From Delphinus delphis (taxonomy: Eukaryota; Chordata; Mammalia; Artiodactyla; Delphinidae): 64,000 nt of DNA. The translations under genes were made by a program, and so were the position numbers. The stretch covers positions 45,350,006 through 45,414,005 of the forward strand of contig NC_082684.1 in assembly GCF_949987515.2 (NCBI RefSeq), read 5' to 3'. Shown here piece by piece: positions 35,320-45,675 of the stretch (position 1 is its first letter; the number at the start of each line of letters is the position of its first letter). The notes under the pieces are model-generated. The model did not search any database and was not told the origin of the DNA. It saw only the letters and a list, made by a program, of their open reading frames with translations.

Positions 35320-35359
<40 letters not shown>
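35320..35359. repeat. (CA)20 microsatellite
   Basis: Uninterrupted CA run of 40 bp, preceded by an ATGTGT-rich stretch and 33 bp upstream of a SINE. Confidence 0.97.
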
Positions 35360-35363
<4 letters not shown>

Positions 35364-35392
35364 AAAGAAAATACATCAAAATGTTAATAGCA

Positions 35393-35605
35393 GGGCTTCC
35401 CTCGTGGCACATTGGTTGAGAGTCCGCCTGCCGATGCAGGGGACACGGGTTCGTGCCCCGGTCTGGGAAGATACCACATGCCGCGGAGTGGCTGGGCCCG
35501 TGAGCCATGGCCGCTGAGCCTGCGCGTCCGGAGCCTGTGCTCCGCAACGGGAGAGGTCACAACAGTGAGAGGCCCACGTACCGCAAAAAAAAAAAAAAAA
35601 AAAAA
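35393..35605 (+). mobile_element. CHR-type tRNA-derived SINE (copy 3)
   Basis: Plus orientation: gggcttccctcgtggcacat head, gggttcgtgccccgg B-box region, tail of 21 A. The target duplication is imperfect: tcaaaatgttaatag (35376-35390) versus tcaaaaagttaagga (35611-35625), 11 of 15 matching. This suggests it is older than copies 1 and 2. Confidence 0.93.
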
Positions 35606-35625
35606 GTCACTCAAAAAGTTAAGGA

Positions 35626-36399
35626 AAAAAAAGATCAAGATGAGAAACAAAATCTAACATGACCCATTTGGCACAGTGTGTTGGACTTGGCCCGGGGAAG
35701 GGCCTTGAACTTTAAGCCCTGGACACAAAGTTTAGCTTTGGAGCATTCAGCGTCCTACATGAGGCTCTGTGGGCATCTGTATGGGAACCCAAGCTCAACT
35801 TGTCTTCACCTCTTTTATTCCAGGGACACTGTTAGGGACTCAATTACTTTACAATGCCTGTTCTTCATGGGAAAGCAGCCCAGACAACTGATTAGATTAT
35901 TTTTAATCCCTTATTTAGAAAAGCCCAAGTTGCTACAACTGATGTTCTATCCAACTGGATGAACACAAAGTGAGTAGCCAAAAGGTTCAGTAATTGCTGT
36001 AGCTAGAATATATTAATTACTCAGACAGAGGTACAGCATTTTAAGTCCATGGAATTCACTGTCCACTGTCCCAAGCAGTAGAGAAAAAATATCAAGTAGA
36101 TTCAAATCTCATTTGAAGAATGGAAGAGAAATAAATATGTTAGCATTAACACAAATGGTAATATATAAATAAAGTAAAATTTCTATTAGAGCTGTTGATC
36201 CTGCAGAGTGTATTAAACCAAAGGTAGTACCAGGAGGAGGTGTTGCAACCTATTCCCTGAACTAGACCCCTCAAGGCAAATGTGAGCATCAACAATGTTT
36301 GGCTTAAAACAACGATAAACCAGAATGACAATGTGTTAATTCAGAGAGAAATCCATTTTTTATGGGGACAGTAATATATCAATCCATGTGACTAGCTCA
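35626..36399. other. no recognisable feature
   Basis: Single-copy-looking. Open frame of 94 codons at 35678-35962 shows no motif. Confidence 0.45.
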
Positions 36400-36627
36400 T
36401 GGCATAGTGAAGTGCATAGGCATCTGAGCTAGACAGATCTGGGTTCAAGTCCTGGGCCCTGCACTTAATTGCTGGGTGATCTTGGGTAGACATTGATCCC
36501 AAGGTTTAAGCCTTGGTAACAACAAAATGTTACTGAGGTGTTTTGCATTAAATTAGATAATGCATACAAAGCACTTGGAACATTGTCTACATATGGTGAC
36601 AGCTCATTAAATGTTCGCTATTATTAT
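36400..36627 (+). mobile_element. MIR SINE
   Basis: The blocks gatctgggttcaagtcctggg, attgctgggtgatcttgggtag and gacagctcattaaatgttcgctattattatcc match MIR in plus orientation, with the central part diverged. Confidence 0.88.
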
Positions 36628-36716
36628 CCCATTTTATAGATGAAATTCAAAAAGGTGGAGTAATTTGCCCAAAGTCCCAGAGATAAAACACAGATGTGAA
36701 TCCAAGTGAACCAGGT
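36628..36716 (-). mobile_element. MIR SINE fragment, inverted
   Basis: The blocks attttatagatgaaattcaaa, taatttgcccaaagtcccag and gatgtgaatccaagtg are MIR in minus orientation, abutting the plus copy tail to tail. Confidence 0.75.
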
Positions 36717-36855
36717 CCTCATATACAGATCATAGATAATGAAAAAAAAATGATAATAAGTTCCATATTATCAGAAGGAGACTCAAATGTATTCTCATTT
36801 CTGTAATATTTATAATCAACCCTGACCCATGTTCGGGGAGGAAAGAAAAATCTCT

Positions 36856-36880
36856 CAAATTACCTTTCAAAGGTAATTTG
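36856..36880. repeat. Perfect 25-bp palindrome (12+1+12)
   Basis: Arms caaattaccttt and aaaggtaatttg are exact reverse complements around a single C. Confidence 0.97.
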
Positions 36881-37499
36881 AAACTGCCTGAATTGAGGGT
36901 GGCATATTCAGTTGTACAAGATGTACACTGCACAACTCTAGAGTTTGCCTTTCACACAGACAGCAGCCTTAAGGGTACCTGACGCATGAACTGCAGAACC
37001 ACTGTTATGCACTGGGATTAAGAGGACACTGGGAGTGAGGAGCTAAACTGCAGAAGCTATATATTGTTAAGGAGCTCCTGTAGATATAATCAGAACTTTC
37101 TATCATTTCCAGAAGCACAGTGCTTCTGGAATAGTGCTCAGTACCACTACCACCTCTCTTTGCAATGCTAAACAGTTCTCTCTTCGGAAAGGACAAAGCA
37201 CTTTTATAAGTATCCTCATAATACCAATTGTTACTTTGGTAGTGCTTAGTCACAACAGGATCCACTGTTTAAAACAGCTCTGGGCCAAAAACCTAAAATA
37301 GGATTTTGATGTGTAAAATAAGTGCTCTGAGTGATGAAATGATTCTAAGAGAATTCTTCTATGAAGCAAGAACAGGCCAGTCATCAATATTCCCCAGCTG
37401 CCAGGACTGGGTGGGCTGTCCACTTGTGGGCCTTAGTTAGAGCTAAGGCTCACCCTCATTGTAGTGTTTATTGCAGTGCTGAGCACGTCCGCCTGTGTC
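36881..37499. other. unique sequence holding a second palindrome
   Basis: No gene or repeat family recognised; see the 25-bp palindrome at 37107-37131. Confidence 0.5.
37107..37131. repeat. Perfect 25-bp palindrome with two HSF-like cores
   Basis: Arms ttccagaagcac and gtgcttctggaa are exact reverse complements around one A. Each arm contains a TTCNNGAA core (ttccagaa, ttctggaa), the minimal two-unit heat-shock-element pattern. Confidence 0.95.
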
Positions 37500-37618
37500 C
37501 TGGGAGCTTCCCAAGCTGGGAGGCTCTGGCGAGCCAGAAGGACTGTGTGTCTCATCTCTGCATCACCAGTGCCTGGCACAGAGCAGGGTATCAATAAACG
37601 TTCAGTGAATGGATGAAT
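37500..37618 (+). mobile_element. L2 LINE 3' terminus
   Basis: The blocks aggactgtgtgtctcatctctgcatcaccagtgcctggcaca and atcaataaacgttcagtgaatg are the last roughly 100 bp of L2. Confidence 0.85.
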
Positions 37619-38212
37619 TTATAACTTCTGAGGAGGCCTGATTATTAACAGATCCCATATTTGTAGAAAATTTTGTTGCGAAACTGAATTTTTGTCAAAA
37701 ATGAATCAGAATGACTTGCCTGACCCAGGGCTGCTGCTAAAAAGCTTTTCCTCCCACATCACAGCCAGCAAAGGAAGGCCAGGCACCGGAGAAAAATCCC
37801 AAGACTCTCTGGGCTTCTCATGATATTGGGTTCATCCCAATCTAGTCCAAGAAGACATGTTCTGTTCTTCACTTGGAGTAAGGCATGAAGTGGACTATCT
37901 CTATAAGTCTTCTCAGGACCTCACTCAGTGACATTTACCCTTCAAAACTCTCACCAGAGCTATGTCCTTTCAATTGAGTCCCTTCTAGGAGGACACCGTA
38001 ATAACCATACATTTATCTGTTTTTGGCTTCCTGAAAGTCTTGTTATGATGCAGGCAGAACAAATCTATTTCCACACTGTGTTCAGTAGACTTCCCCCCAC
38101 TCTTTTGGCCCACTGCTATTTTTAAAAAATATATAAGGAAAATATTTTAAATATAATAATTAGTAATTATAATAATGACATAAATAATTTTCGTGACAGA
38201 CACTGCTAGGAT
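37619..38212. other. no recognisable feature
   Basis: Single-copy-looking; AT-rich at the right end. Confidence 0.5.
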
Positions 38213-38244
38213 ACACACACACACTACTATAATATATATACAAA

Positions 38245-38273
<29 letters not shown>
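38213..38273. repeat. AC/TG simple repeats
   Basis: A short (AC)6 run, a (TA) stretch and a (TG)14 run at 38245-38272. The AC then TG order makes the block partly self-complementary. Confidence 0.9.
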
Positions 38274-38275
<2 letters not shown>

Positions 38276-38278
38276 ACA

Positions 38279-38421
38279 CAGTAGGCCCTTGGTACCTGCA
38301 GAGGATTGGTTCCAGGACATGCCCCCCACAACGGATACCAAAAGCCACGGATGCTCAAGCTTTCTATACAAAAGGCATAGTACAGTTGGACTCCAAATCC
38401 GTGGATGCAGAGGGCTGACTG
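38279..38421. mobile_element. Tigger/pogo-type non-autonomous DNA element
   Basis: Starts cagtaggcccttggtacctg and ends with the matching inverted terminus agggctgactg followed by TA. Internal blocks ggattggttccaggacatg and atccgtggatgcag are typical of Tigger/MER2-like elements. Confidence 0.8.
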
Positions 38422-38509
38422 TATATGCTAAAAAACTTTATATATTTTAAAAATCTCAGAAAGTCCTTACAATAACAATACCATGTTAGTTCTGTTCACC
38501 AATTCAATT

Positions 38510-38630
38510 CAACTGATGGCGAATCTGAGGCTCACTAACTCCCACTGTCACATAAATAATAAGCGGTGGCATGTGGATCAGATCTCAGACCTACCTATAG
38601 CCCAAACCCCACTCTTTACACTAAGCTTCA
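38510..38630 (-). mobile_element. MIR SINE, inverted
   Basis: The run aatctgaggctcactaactc, taataagcggtggcatgtgg and cccaaaccccactctttaca follows inverted MIR. Diverged. Confidence 0.6.
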
Positions 38631-39174
38631 CCAGTAAAGCCACAAAGCTGCCCCATCCTGTTAGGTTCTTAACATATTTTTTAAAATTCATGCAATCCCC
38701 TCCCAACCTTCCAGCCTCCCAAATAATAAGTAACCAAATAATAAGATTGTCTCCCAGGGTGAGATTCCATCTGTGCGATGAGGGGTGCACACCTAGGGCT
38801 TTGATTTAATTCTCTTGCACTAAACTGATTAAGTGCAGAGCAGTTTAGAATCTTTTATAATTTTATTAGGTTAGATCATTAGATTTCAGAGATGAAATAA
38901 ATGGAAGCCTGACCTGAGACTAAAACAGCCAAATCCAGCTGCATGGAAGGTTCCTCAGGGCTAGCTTTCAGGACTCAAACACTCAATAATACTGCAAAGC
39001 ATGACACTCTGAACAACAAGGATAAAATTTCGATATTAAAATAACTTTTATGGTGCCAGGAAGTACAGTGACATGCCTTTGTCTTGAAGCAACATGCTTT
39101 TGCTTTAGTGAAACCATAGGTTATCGATTCTCAGATTCGGGAACACTGTCCTAATGGATTTGGTCTCGAGTTAT
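38631..39174. other. no recognisable feature
   Basis: Contains a short duplication cccaaataataagtaaccaaataataag at 38718-38745. No gene. Confidence 0.5.
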
Positions 39175-39290
39175 ATTACTACTACAGCCATTAACTCATG
39201 CAACTAAAAGCAAATGACTTCACCTCCTTGTGCCTTATCTCCCTTGAACCTTTCCCGAAGAATTTAGAAAAATGAGGGCATTCAATTAAG
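39175..39290 (+). mobile_element. MIR SINE fragment
   Basis: The run attactactacagccattaactcatg, aaatgacttcacctccttgtgcc matches the MIR core; weakly preserved. Confidence 0.5.
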
Positions 39291-39479
39291 AAAACATTTG
39301 AGTCCACATGTAAAAGACACAGTAAAATGGAATGTGTAGCTGCTTCTTATGCTTCTTGCTGGATTCCCAGGGTCAGAATTCCTTGGGCAAAGCCACTTTT
39401 GTAATATTTCAACAGACACAAAAATAGCATCAGGTGTATATCATACCTGGCTCAGTCCTGAGATGGTCATTCTTCTCTA

Positions 39480-40085
39480 TCTCTATACTCCTTCTTGAGG
39501 TCCTATAAAATGTTCAAAACCCGCCACATGGAGTTCTCTCCAAGCCTCTAATTTCTAGCCCTAATTCCTCATCCTGTCCTGAATTTTACATCTCCAGTTA
39601 ACCATGGACTATCTCTACTTGGATATAAAAATTAATAATCCAAGCACTGCTTTGCCACCATCCTCTCTCAATTTCTCCTTCCATCCGTGGTACCAGGTTC
39701 TCCAGGCTCAGAACCTCATCCTTTTTCGCCTCCCACATCAGACCAGTCACCATGTCCTGCTCATTTTTGTTGCTATTGATAGCTCCCTTTTTATTTCTTT
39801 AGTTCCACTCTTAATCCAGGACTCTTTACCTTATCTCTAATTTTTTGGCAGTTGCCTTCCATCTCATCCAGATTCCTCTGATTTTTCTCTATATTATTCT
39901 ACACATAGATCCATAAGAAAGAACTCTCCTCTTGACTGTCATATAAACTCTGATTTCCATCATGGGGCCTTGCTCTTTTATCTGTTCTCCCTACTCCATT
40001 ACCCTCACAAGCTTCTTCTCCATGTTACAACCTTAACATGGGCCCTGTCCTCCAGACAAGCTTATTTGTGTTCTGACTCCAATCT
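39480..40085 (+). mobile_element. L2 LINE internal/3' fragment
   Basis: The blocks cagaacctcatcctttttcgcctc and accagtcaccatgtcctgctc correspond to the L2 segment around the end of its ORF, and cttgactgtcatataaactc to later sequence. Old copy; orientation plus. Confidence 0.6.
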
Positions 40086-40249
40086 ACTGCTTGCTTGTTC
40101 CTATTATTGGTATTCCAAAAGAATTAACTGAATCAAAGAATGGATGGATGGATACACAGAATGGGTGTATATGCCCAAACCTGAACTCTCCTCTACTATC
40201 TCTGTCCCTCACCACAATAATCAGAGCAAAATACATTCATAAAGCCTTT

Positions 40250-40790
40250 GGAAATGGATCATCTACACAGATTGCTGCTACTCAGAATTGGTGTTATTCT
40301 TCCCTGGGTTCCTGTCTCAGACACATGATTTTCAGTTTCACGTGTGTGTGTTCTCCTTCCTTGTGGCAGAGATTGCTAGCTCTTTACCAAACCCAGTTCC
40401 TCTTCTTGTATGTAACTGGGCATGTAACTGGACTACATTTCCCAGCCCCCTTTGCAGTTGGCTAGGTGTAGCCATGTTACTACTGGACGATGGAATGTGA
40501 GTGAAAGCAACGCGGGCCACTTCCAGGCTGTGGAAGCTTAAGACCAGGTTGTACCTCTCCATGCTTCTTTTTCTGTTTCCTCTGGGGTGGGGAAAAGCAA
40601 AGAGCAAGTGGCTTTGGGAGTCAGGTGTTGAAGATGGCAGTGTTGCCACCAGCCTGGGCCCCCAAAGAGGAGAGTTAGCCACTAACCTGGAACATTTCCC
40701 TGGATGAGGGTATAAAAACTTCTGTATTTCTGGGGCCACTGAAATTTTGCTGGATCTTGTTACAACAGCTCAGCCCTCTCTAAATAATTC
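40250..40790. repeat. Old interspersed repeat of unnamed family (copy 3 of 3)
   Basis: Contains ctacatttcccagccccctttgcag, a gtgtagccatgttactactgg block and a gatggaatgtgagtg block, matching those at 2870-3165 and 11010-11515. The left half (40250-40400) is less certain. Confidence 0.5.
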
Positions 40791-41384
40791 ATTCCTCAAC
40801 TGGATCACGAGTGCCCTGAGTAGTTGCAGCAGCATGAGCAGTCAGGACTACACCTGGATGTGCATCAGAGCTGCAGAAACACCTTGAGTAGGACTAGATA
40901 ATCCAGCTGAAGGTATAAAGCAAGGTGGACTAGGCTGAGCTCTGGGATTCCTCCTAAGCGTGGATGTAGCTGAATCACGGACAAGAAAGAAGGCATCTTA
41001 GAAGAATTAATGTGTGATCAGTGCTGGAGACTGTTGAGGCAGAAGCCTGGAGAATGGATTAAAATAGCACTAGGGATCATTCTCACTGGGTTTGGTTCTA
41101 TTGCTAAGTTTGTAAAGAATACTGGGCTCTGTTCTAGAAGAGCATCGGCTTTTCTTCTAATCATACCTGGTAAATCATTCGGAGTCTTATTTCTACAGGT
41201 TCATGATTATTTCCTTATCTGTGCCATCTCCCAGGGATAGCACAAGGTTGGACTGAAATAAAGTCTTCTGAGTCCCTACAACAGGATGGGCTAGAGTCCT
41301 GAAAGCTGGGTTTGGGGGCAGGGCTTAAACTCCATTCACATTGCCAGGACAGCTCAGGCCAGGCAAAGTGGCAGAAGGCTAAAG
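40791..41384. other. no recognisable feature
   Basis: Single-copy-looking. No coding pattern. Confidence 0.45.
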
Positions 41385-41402
41385 AAAAGAAACTCTGTTC
41401 TG

Positions 41403-41609
41403 GGGCTTCCCTGGTGGCACAGTGGTTGAGAATCCGACTGCCAATGCAGGGGACACGGGTTCGTGCCCCGGTCCGGGAAGATCCCACATGCCACGGAGCG
41501 GCTGGGCCCGTGAGCCATGGCCGCTGAGCCTGCGCGTCTGGAGCCTGTGCTCCGCAACAGGAGAGGCCACAACAGTGAGAGGCCCGAGTACCGCAAAAAA
41601 AAAAGAAAG
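41403..41609 (+). mobile_element. CHR-type tRNA-derived SINE (copy 4)
   Basis: Plus orientation, complete head and body, A-rich tail with G interruptions. Target duplication aaagaaactctgttctg (41386-41402) versus aaagaaactctgtcctg (41610-41626), one mismatch. Confidence 0.95.
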
Positions 41610-41626
41610 AAAGAAACTCTGTCCTG

Positions 41627-42959
41627 GACCCCTGGATTAGACCCCCTTCCAGAGGATTGAGGGTACATAGGAAGATCTGAGGCTGGTGAAGGGGTGCAAT
41701 GGAGAAGCATTTTGGCATTGTGCTAAGGCAGAGGAGAAAGCAATGGAGGTAGGATGGGTCTTTAGGTCACTAAGGAACTGAAATTTGTAGATTTCAGGTT
41801 CATTCACTGGAAAAACAATTATACAACATCTTTTAAGTTCCAGGAACTACAGAGGTAGAATTCTGATGCTACGTGAGCATCTAAAGAAGCAGTGTACCTA
41901 TTTTTTTATAAAGCTAAATGGAAACCAAGGGCAGAGTGTATGGCCATATCTCTCCACCACAAGGTCTTCCTTTGCTGAAATTATTGAAATTTTATACAAG
42001 TGTTTCAGCTGGGCTATTTTGAAGTCCCCATCTTGAACAGTCCGTGGGTAGGAAGGGGATGAGGTAGGGAAAAGCAGCAGCACAGGTAAAAGCCATGACC
42101 TATGGGTAAGAGGCATCCCCAACCAGGATGTCAAGGTGTAATTATAAGCATAAGAGTCTCTAATGTGACAGTTGGAAGAGTGGCAGATCAGAGAGCTAAG
42201 AATTGCCCTTGAATGAAGAGTCTTCTTACTTCAGAACTCGATTAGCAACATGAAATCCAGACTGGGCTGATGGACAACATCATTCCCTGGTCAAAAAGCC
42301 AGGGGTTCTGATGTCCTCAGACCAAAGCTGGAATTTAATGACAAAGCCTTGGCTCTCCAAGTCAGAAGCCAGGCAGACATTTGTCTGGAAGTTAAGAAAG
42401 AAGACAAAGAAGGGTCATTACACGTGACCAGAGTCAGCACAAAAGCATGCTTGGTCCCCTCCATCTGTTATTACGTCTCAAGTGAAGCCTTTCTTGCCAG
42501 CAGTGTTCCCACAAGATCAAGTCATTCAGTTCTGTAACGAGCTTATGTCAGGTTATAACTTATGGCCCATACTGAATTTAGATGCTCTATACCTACAGTG
42601 TGAAGAGACATCTTAGATCCCCCAAATTTGTATGACTAAGGCCGATGATGCTTTCTTCACTGCTAGAAAAACATGCTCTTGGGAAAGGAATCATTAAACT
42701 CAACCACTCAAGGGGAAGTGACTTTGATAATATGATATAGTGTTCATTCTAGGGATGTTTATACTTTAACCAGCCAGGAGAAGTCTTTATCTCAAAGAGT
42801 CAATCAACCACGTTGAAGAACTGGGAGATCAACATAAGTCTAATAACTAGGCTCTCCCACATGTTCACCTTTCACCAGATAGGTGGCATATGTAGGGAAG
42901 GGTTGAGGTGAGGATTTATGGGATTTTCTGTACGGAGAAGAGCAGTGAAATAGAAGGAC
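41627..42959. other. no recognisable feature
   Basis: About 1.3 kb of apparently single-copy DNA; the open frames are short with no motif. Confidence 0.45.
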
Positions 42960-43130
42960 GAGGCTCTATTCCTACCTTCAAGAGTAAATAGCTGTAGGAC
43001 AATGTCCAAGCCATTTAGCCTTTTTGTAACATATTCTGCATAAAATAAGAAGAACAATACTTTTTGCTCTTACATGGGTATTATGAGGATCTAATGAAGT
43101 GTTGGGTGTGGATCATTTTACTAAATACAT
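42960..43130 (+). mobile_element. MIR SINE
   Basis: The blocks taaatagctgtaggacaatgtccaagcc and tattatgaggatctaatgaagtg follow MIR in plus orientation. Confidence 0.6.
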
Positions 43131-43509
43131 ATGAACACAAAACATATTATTGTGCTATGTTGCCAGCATGTGAGTGTGTATGTGAATTTGTTAAACAGCA
43201 ATGTGGAAAGTAACACAATACTTTATACTCTACACAATACTTTACAATAATAATTCTCAGCTTGTGCCCCACCCAAGCAGCAGAAGGTGACTCTTCCCAT
43301 CAAGGAAACAAAACACACACAGATGTACTGAGACACAGAACATGCATGTAGGACAGCAAACTCAGGTTAGAGAGAGAGCTGCCAGGCCAAGGAACAGATC
43401 AAAGTTAACCCATGATAAATGAGTAAAATAGTCAGACAGGGATTTATTGAATCTATGCTGTTAATTTTTTAAAAATAGCCTCCCACAAAAATAACTGACA
43501 AAATCTTGC
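43131..43509. other. no recognisable feature
   Basis: AT-rich; a short repeat aatactttatactctacacaatactttac lies at 43219-43248. Confidence 0.5.
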
Positions 43510-43511
43510 TA

Positions 43512-43593
43512 TTGGGTTGGCCAAAAATGTTCGTTCGGGTTTTTCCATAACATCTTACAGAAAAACCCAAACGAACTTTTTTGGTCAACCCAA
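43512..43593. mobile_element. Mariner-type MITE, 82 bp palindromic
   Basis: The termini ttgggttggccaaaaa and ttttttggtcaacccaa are inverted repeats that extend almost to the centre (gttcgggtttttcc / gaaaaacccaaacgaac). A TA dinucleotide flanks both ends (43510-43511 and 43594-43595), the hallmark of Tc1/mariner insertion. It has no coding capacity and would have depended on a mariner transposase elsewhere. Confidence 0.93.
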
Positions 43594-43595
43594 TA

Positions 43596-45116
43596 CTTAA
43601 AGTAAACTTTAGAAAGCAGAAATAGGAATAACCCACAGATATCAGCAAGTGATTTGAAACAAGGATGCTAATTCCAGGGCAGACAGCCTGGTGAGGTGTG
43701 ATGGAAACCAGGAGTATGATTCGTGGCCTAAAATAAAGTGTAATTAAGGAATGGGTGCCTTGTCAGTTTCACTAGCTGACTACTCCAGAGAAGGACGGCC
43801 ACAGCTCTGCCATCCATGGTGTGAGATAAGCACATTCACAGCCTGCTTTGGTGCCACCACAGTGCCAGGTTGGAGCATTGACAGCCAGGACCTGGGGCTT
43901 GAAGATGAACCTAAAAGGAAGGGGCAGCGGAGATGCCCCAAGGTGCCTGAGAAGACAACTTCCCTTCAGCAGTACTGTGAGTTTACTCCTGCCCAGATGA
44001 AGGTTGGCTGGGGTCCCAGTGATTTCCTGGGAGGGGCTGCACCAGACACTATGGAGACCCTCATTCCTTAGTGCACACCAGGCTGGTGTGGTCTCAGGAA
44101 GCAGAGTGCTTGTGTATTACCAGAGAACAGCTCTCCATTTTAGAGTTAAAGAAAAACTTAAGGAAGTGAGTGACTGCTTTCCATAGCCTGCTTGCACCCT
44201 GCATGTGCTTTACAACTTTAAAAGCAACTGGAAGGCAAAAAGTTAATAATAGTTAAACATTCAGACAGAGTTGGAAATGGATTACTTTTGTTCCTTAGAG
44301 TCTGTGTAGCCAGCTTATGTCTTTCTTTAGCAAGGGATGAGGGACCACAGAAATTGTAAAAGAAAGCTTCTAGAGAGCAGTACTTGGTGAGCTGTAATAC
44401 GTTTACTTATGAATTAGCCTTTAATCAACAGATTTAATATTAATTAATAATTCATAAGCTGCTCTTCGCATAGAAATGACATAATTATGTCTCTGGTTCA
44501 ACCCAAAGTGTCCACTGAAGAATGTATAAAATGTTAATTAGTAGTGAAAGGCAGTTAGGAAAAAAATTCTTTTAATTATGTAATAATGCTCATTACAATG
44601 GGTAATCAACAAAACTGCCAAATTAGTCCTCTGGTGGCATTTTTCTATATATAGCAAATAAACTTTTGTTTGAAGAAAACGTGTGTTTGAATAGACCGAT
44701 TTTGAATTGCTTTCCTGAAAGGAGCAGCAGTAAATCCCAGAAACAGTTAGAAATGATCTTGTAATCTTTCAATTCTGTGAGCCAATAAAGATGGGTCAGA
44801 TAAAGGAAGGAAAAAAGTCCCAAGTATTCCTCCAATAGTTGAACAAATGCTCAAAACTTCCCCTGATTTGAACCGATGTGATATTATCTTTTGGAGACCT
44901 CAGCTGTTTCTGAAAGAGTTCAGGTAGCAGAAGCATTATTATAAACAGGGTATTAATGCAGCACCTATTGAATACAGAACATCAAAGAAAGGGAAAATGT
45001 GATCCCTGCCTTTTATTGATAAGACCTCAAAAACTGAGTCTCCATCCATCCTACATGTGTGAGCTCCATGGCCAAGAACTCACCAAACACATATTCATGA
45101 GCAAAGATGCAACTTC
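43596..45116. other. unique sequence with a candidate non-coding conserved block
   Basis: A 106-codon open frame (43751-44071) contains no recognised domain. The AT-rich block 44390-44620 is dense in TAAT/ATTA motifs and free of repeats. Nothing proves a gene. Confidence 0.4.
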
Positions 45117-45240
45117 ATCCATCATTCATCATTCACTCATTCATTCATTCTGCAAAAACGTATTGATTGCTTTCCGTTTTCAGGCCCAGTGCCAGAACCA
45201 CAAAGATGGCCAAAGCATGACTTCTGCCCCCACAGAGCTT
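45117..45240 (-). mobile_element. L2 LINE 3' terminus, inverted
   Basis: The block cattcactcattcattcattctgcaaaaacgtattgattgc followed by aggcccagtgccagaacc and ttctgcccccacagagctttc is the reverse of the L2 end. Confidence 0.75.
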
Positions 45241-45289
45241 TCGGAAGTAGTTTGAGGAGTAGATCTGAGGTCTGAAAACCGAACCATCC

Positions 45290-45480
45290 TAGATTCCCAT
45301 ACATTGTAGCCCCACCCTCACCACATCATAGCCATGTGAAGTTGGGCAAATAACTTCCCTAAGGCTCAGTTTCCTCATCTACAGGAGGACGATCTTATCT
45401 ACTTTGTGGGGTTCTTTAAAGGTTTCAATGGGTTAATGATGTAAAGTGCTCAGCCCGTGCGTGGCAGGAGGCAATGCAGA
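45290..45480 (+). mobile_element. MIR SINE
   Basis: The blocks gccatgtgaagttgggcaaataacttccct, aggctcagtttcctcatctac and aatgatgtaaagtgctcagcc are MIR in plus orientation. Confidence 0.85.
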
Positions 45481-45594
45481 CTGTCTCTTCTCTGTCCTTC
45501 ACGTCTTGGGTGGTGGTGATTCGTCAGCTTCAGCTGAACTTAATACACCTTATGATATAAAGACATTTAAGGAATGGCTACGGAACTTAATTCA

Positions 45595-45675
45595 AATTAA
45601 CCAACATTTGTATTAAGTGCTGCCCTAGATGCAGGGAACATAAAGGGGAAAGCTCTAATCCCTCCTGCCAGGAGT
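45595..45675 (-). mobile_element. L2 LINE 3' fragment, inverted
   Basis: The run aattaaccaacatttgtattaagtgctgccctagatgcagggaac is the reverse of the L2 terminus. Short. Confidence 0.6.

Noticed and set aside
35320..35359. CRISPR-like or operator array
   Set aside because: Dinucleotide microsatellite; no spacers and wrong kind of genome.
41403..41480. Possible tRNA gene
   Set aside because: The tRNA-like A and B boxes belong to the head of a CHR-type SINE; no proper cloverleaf or tRNA end follows.
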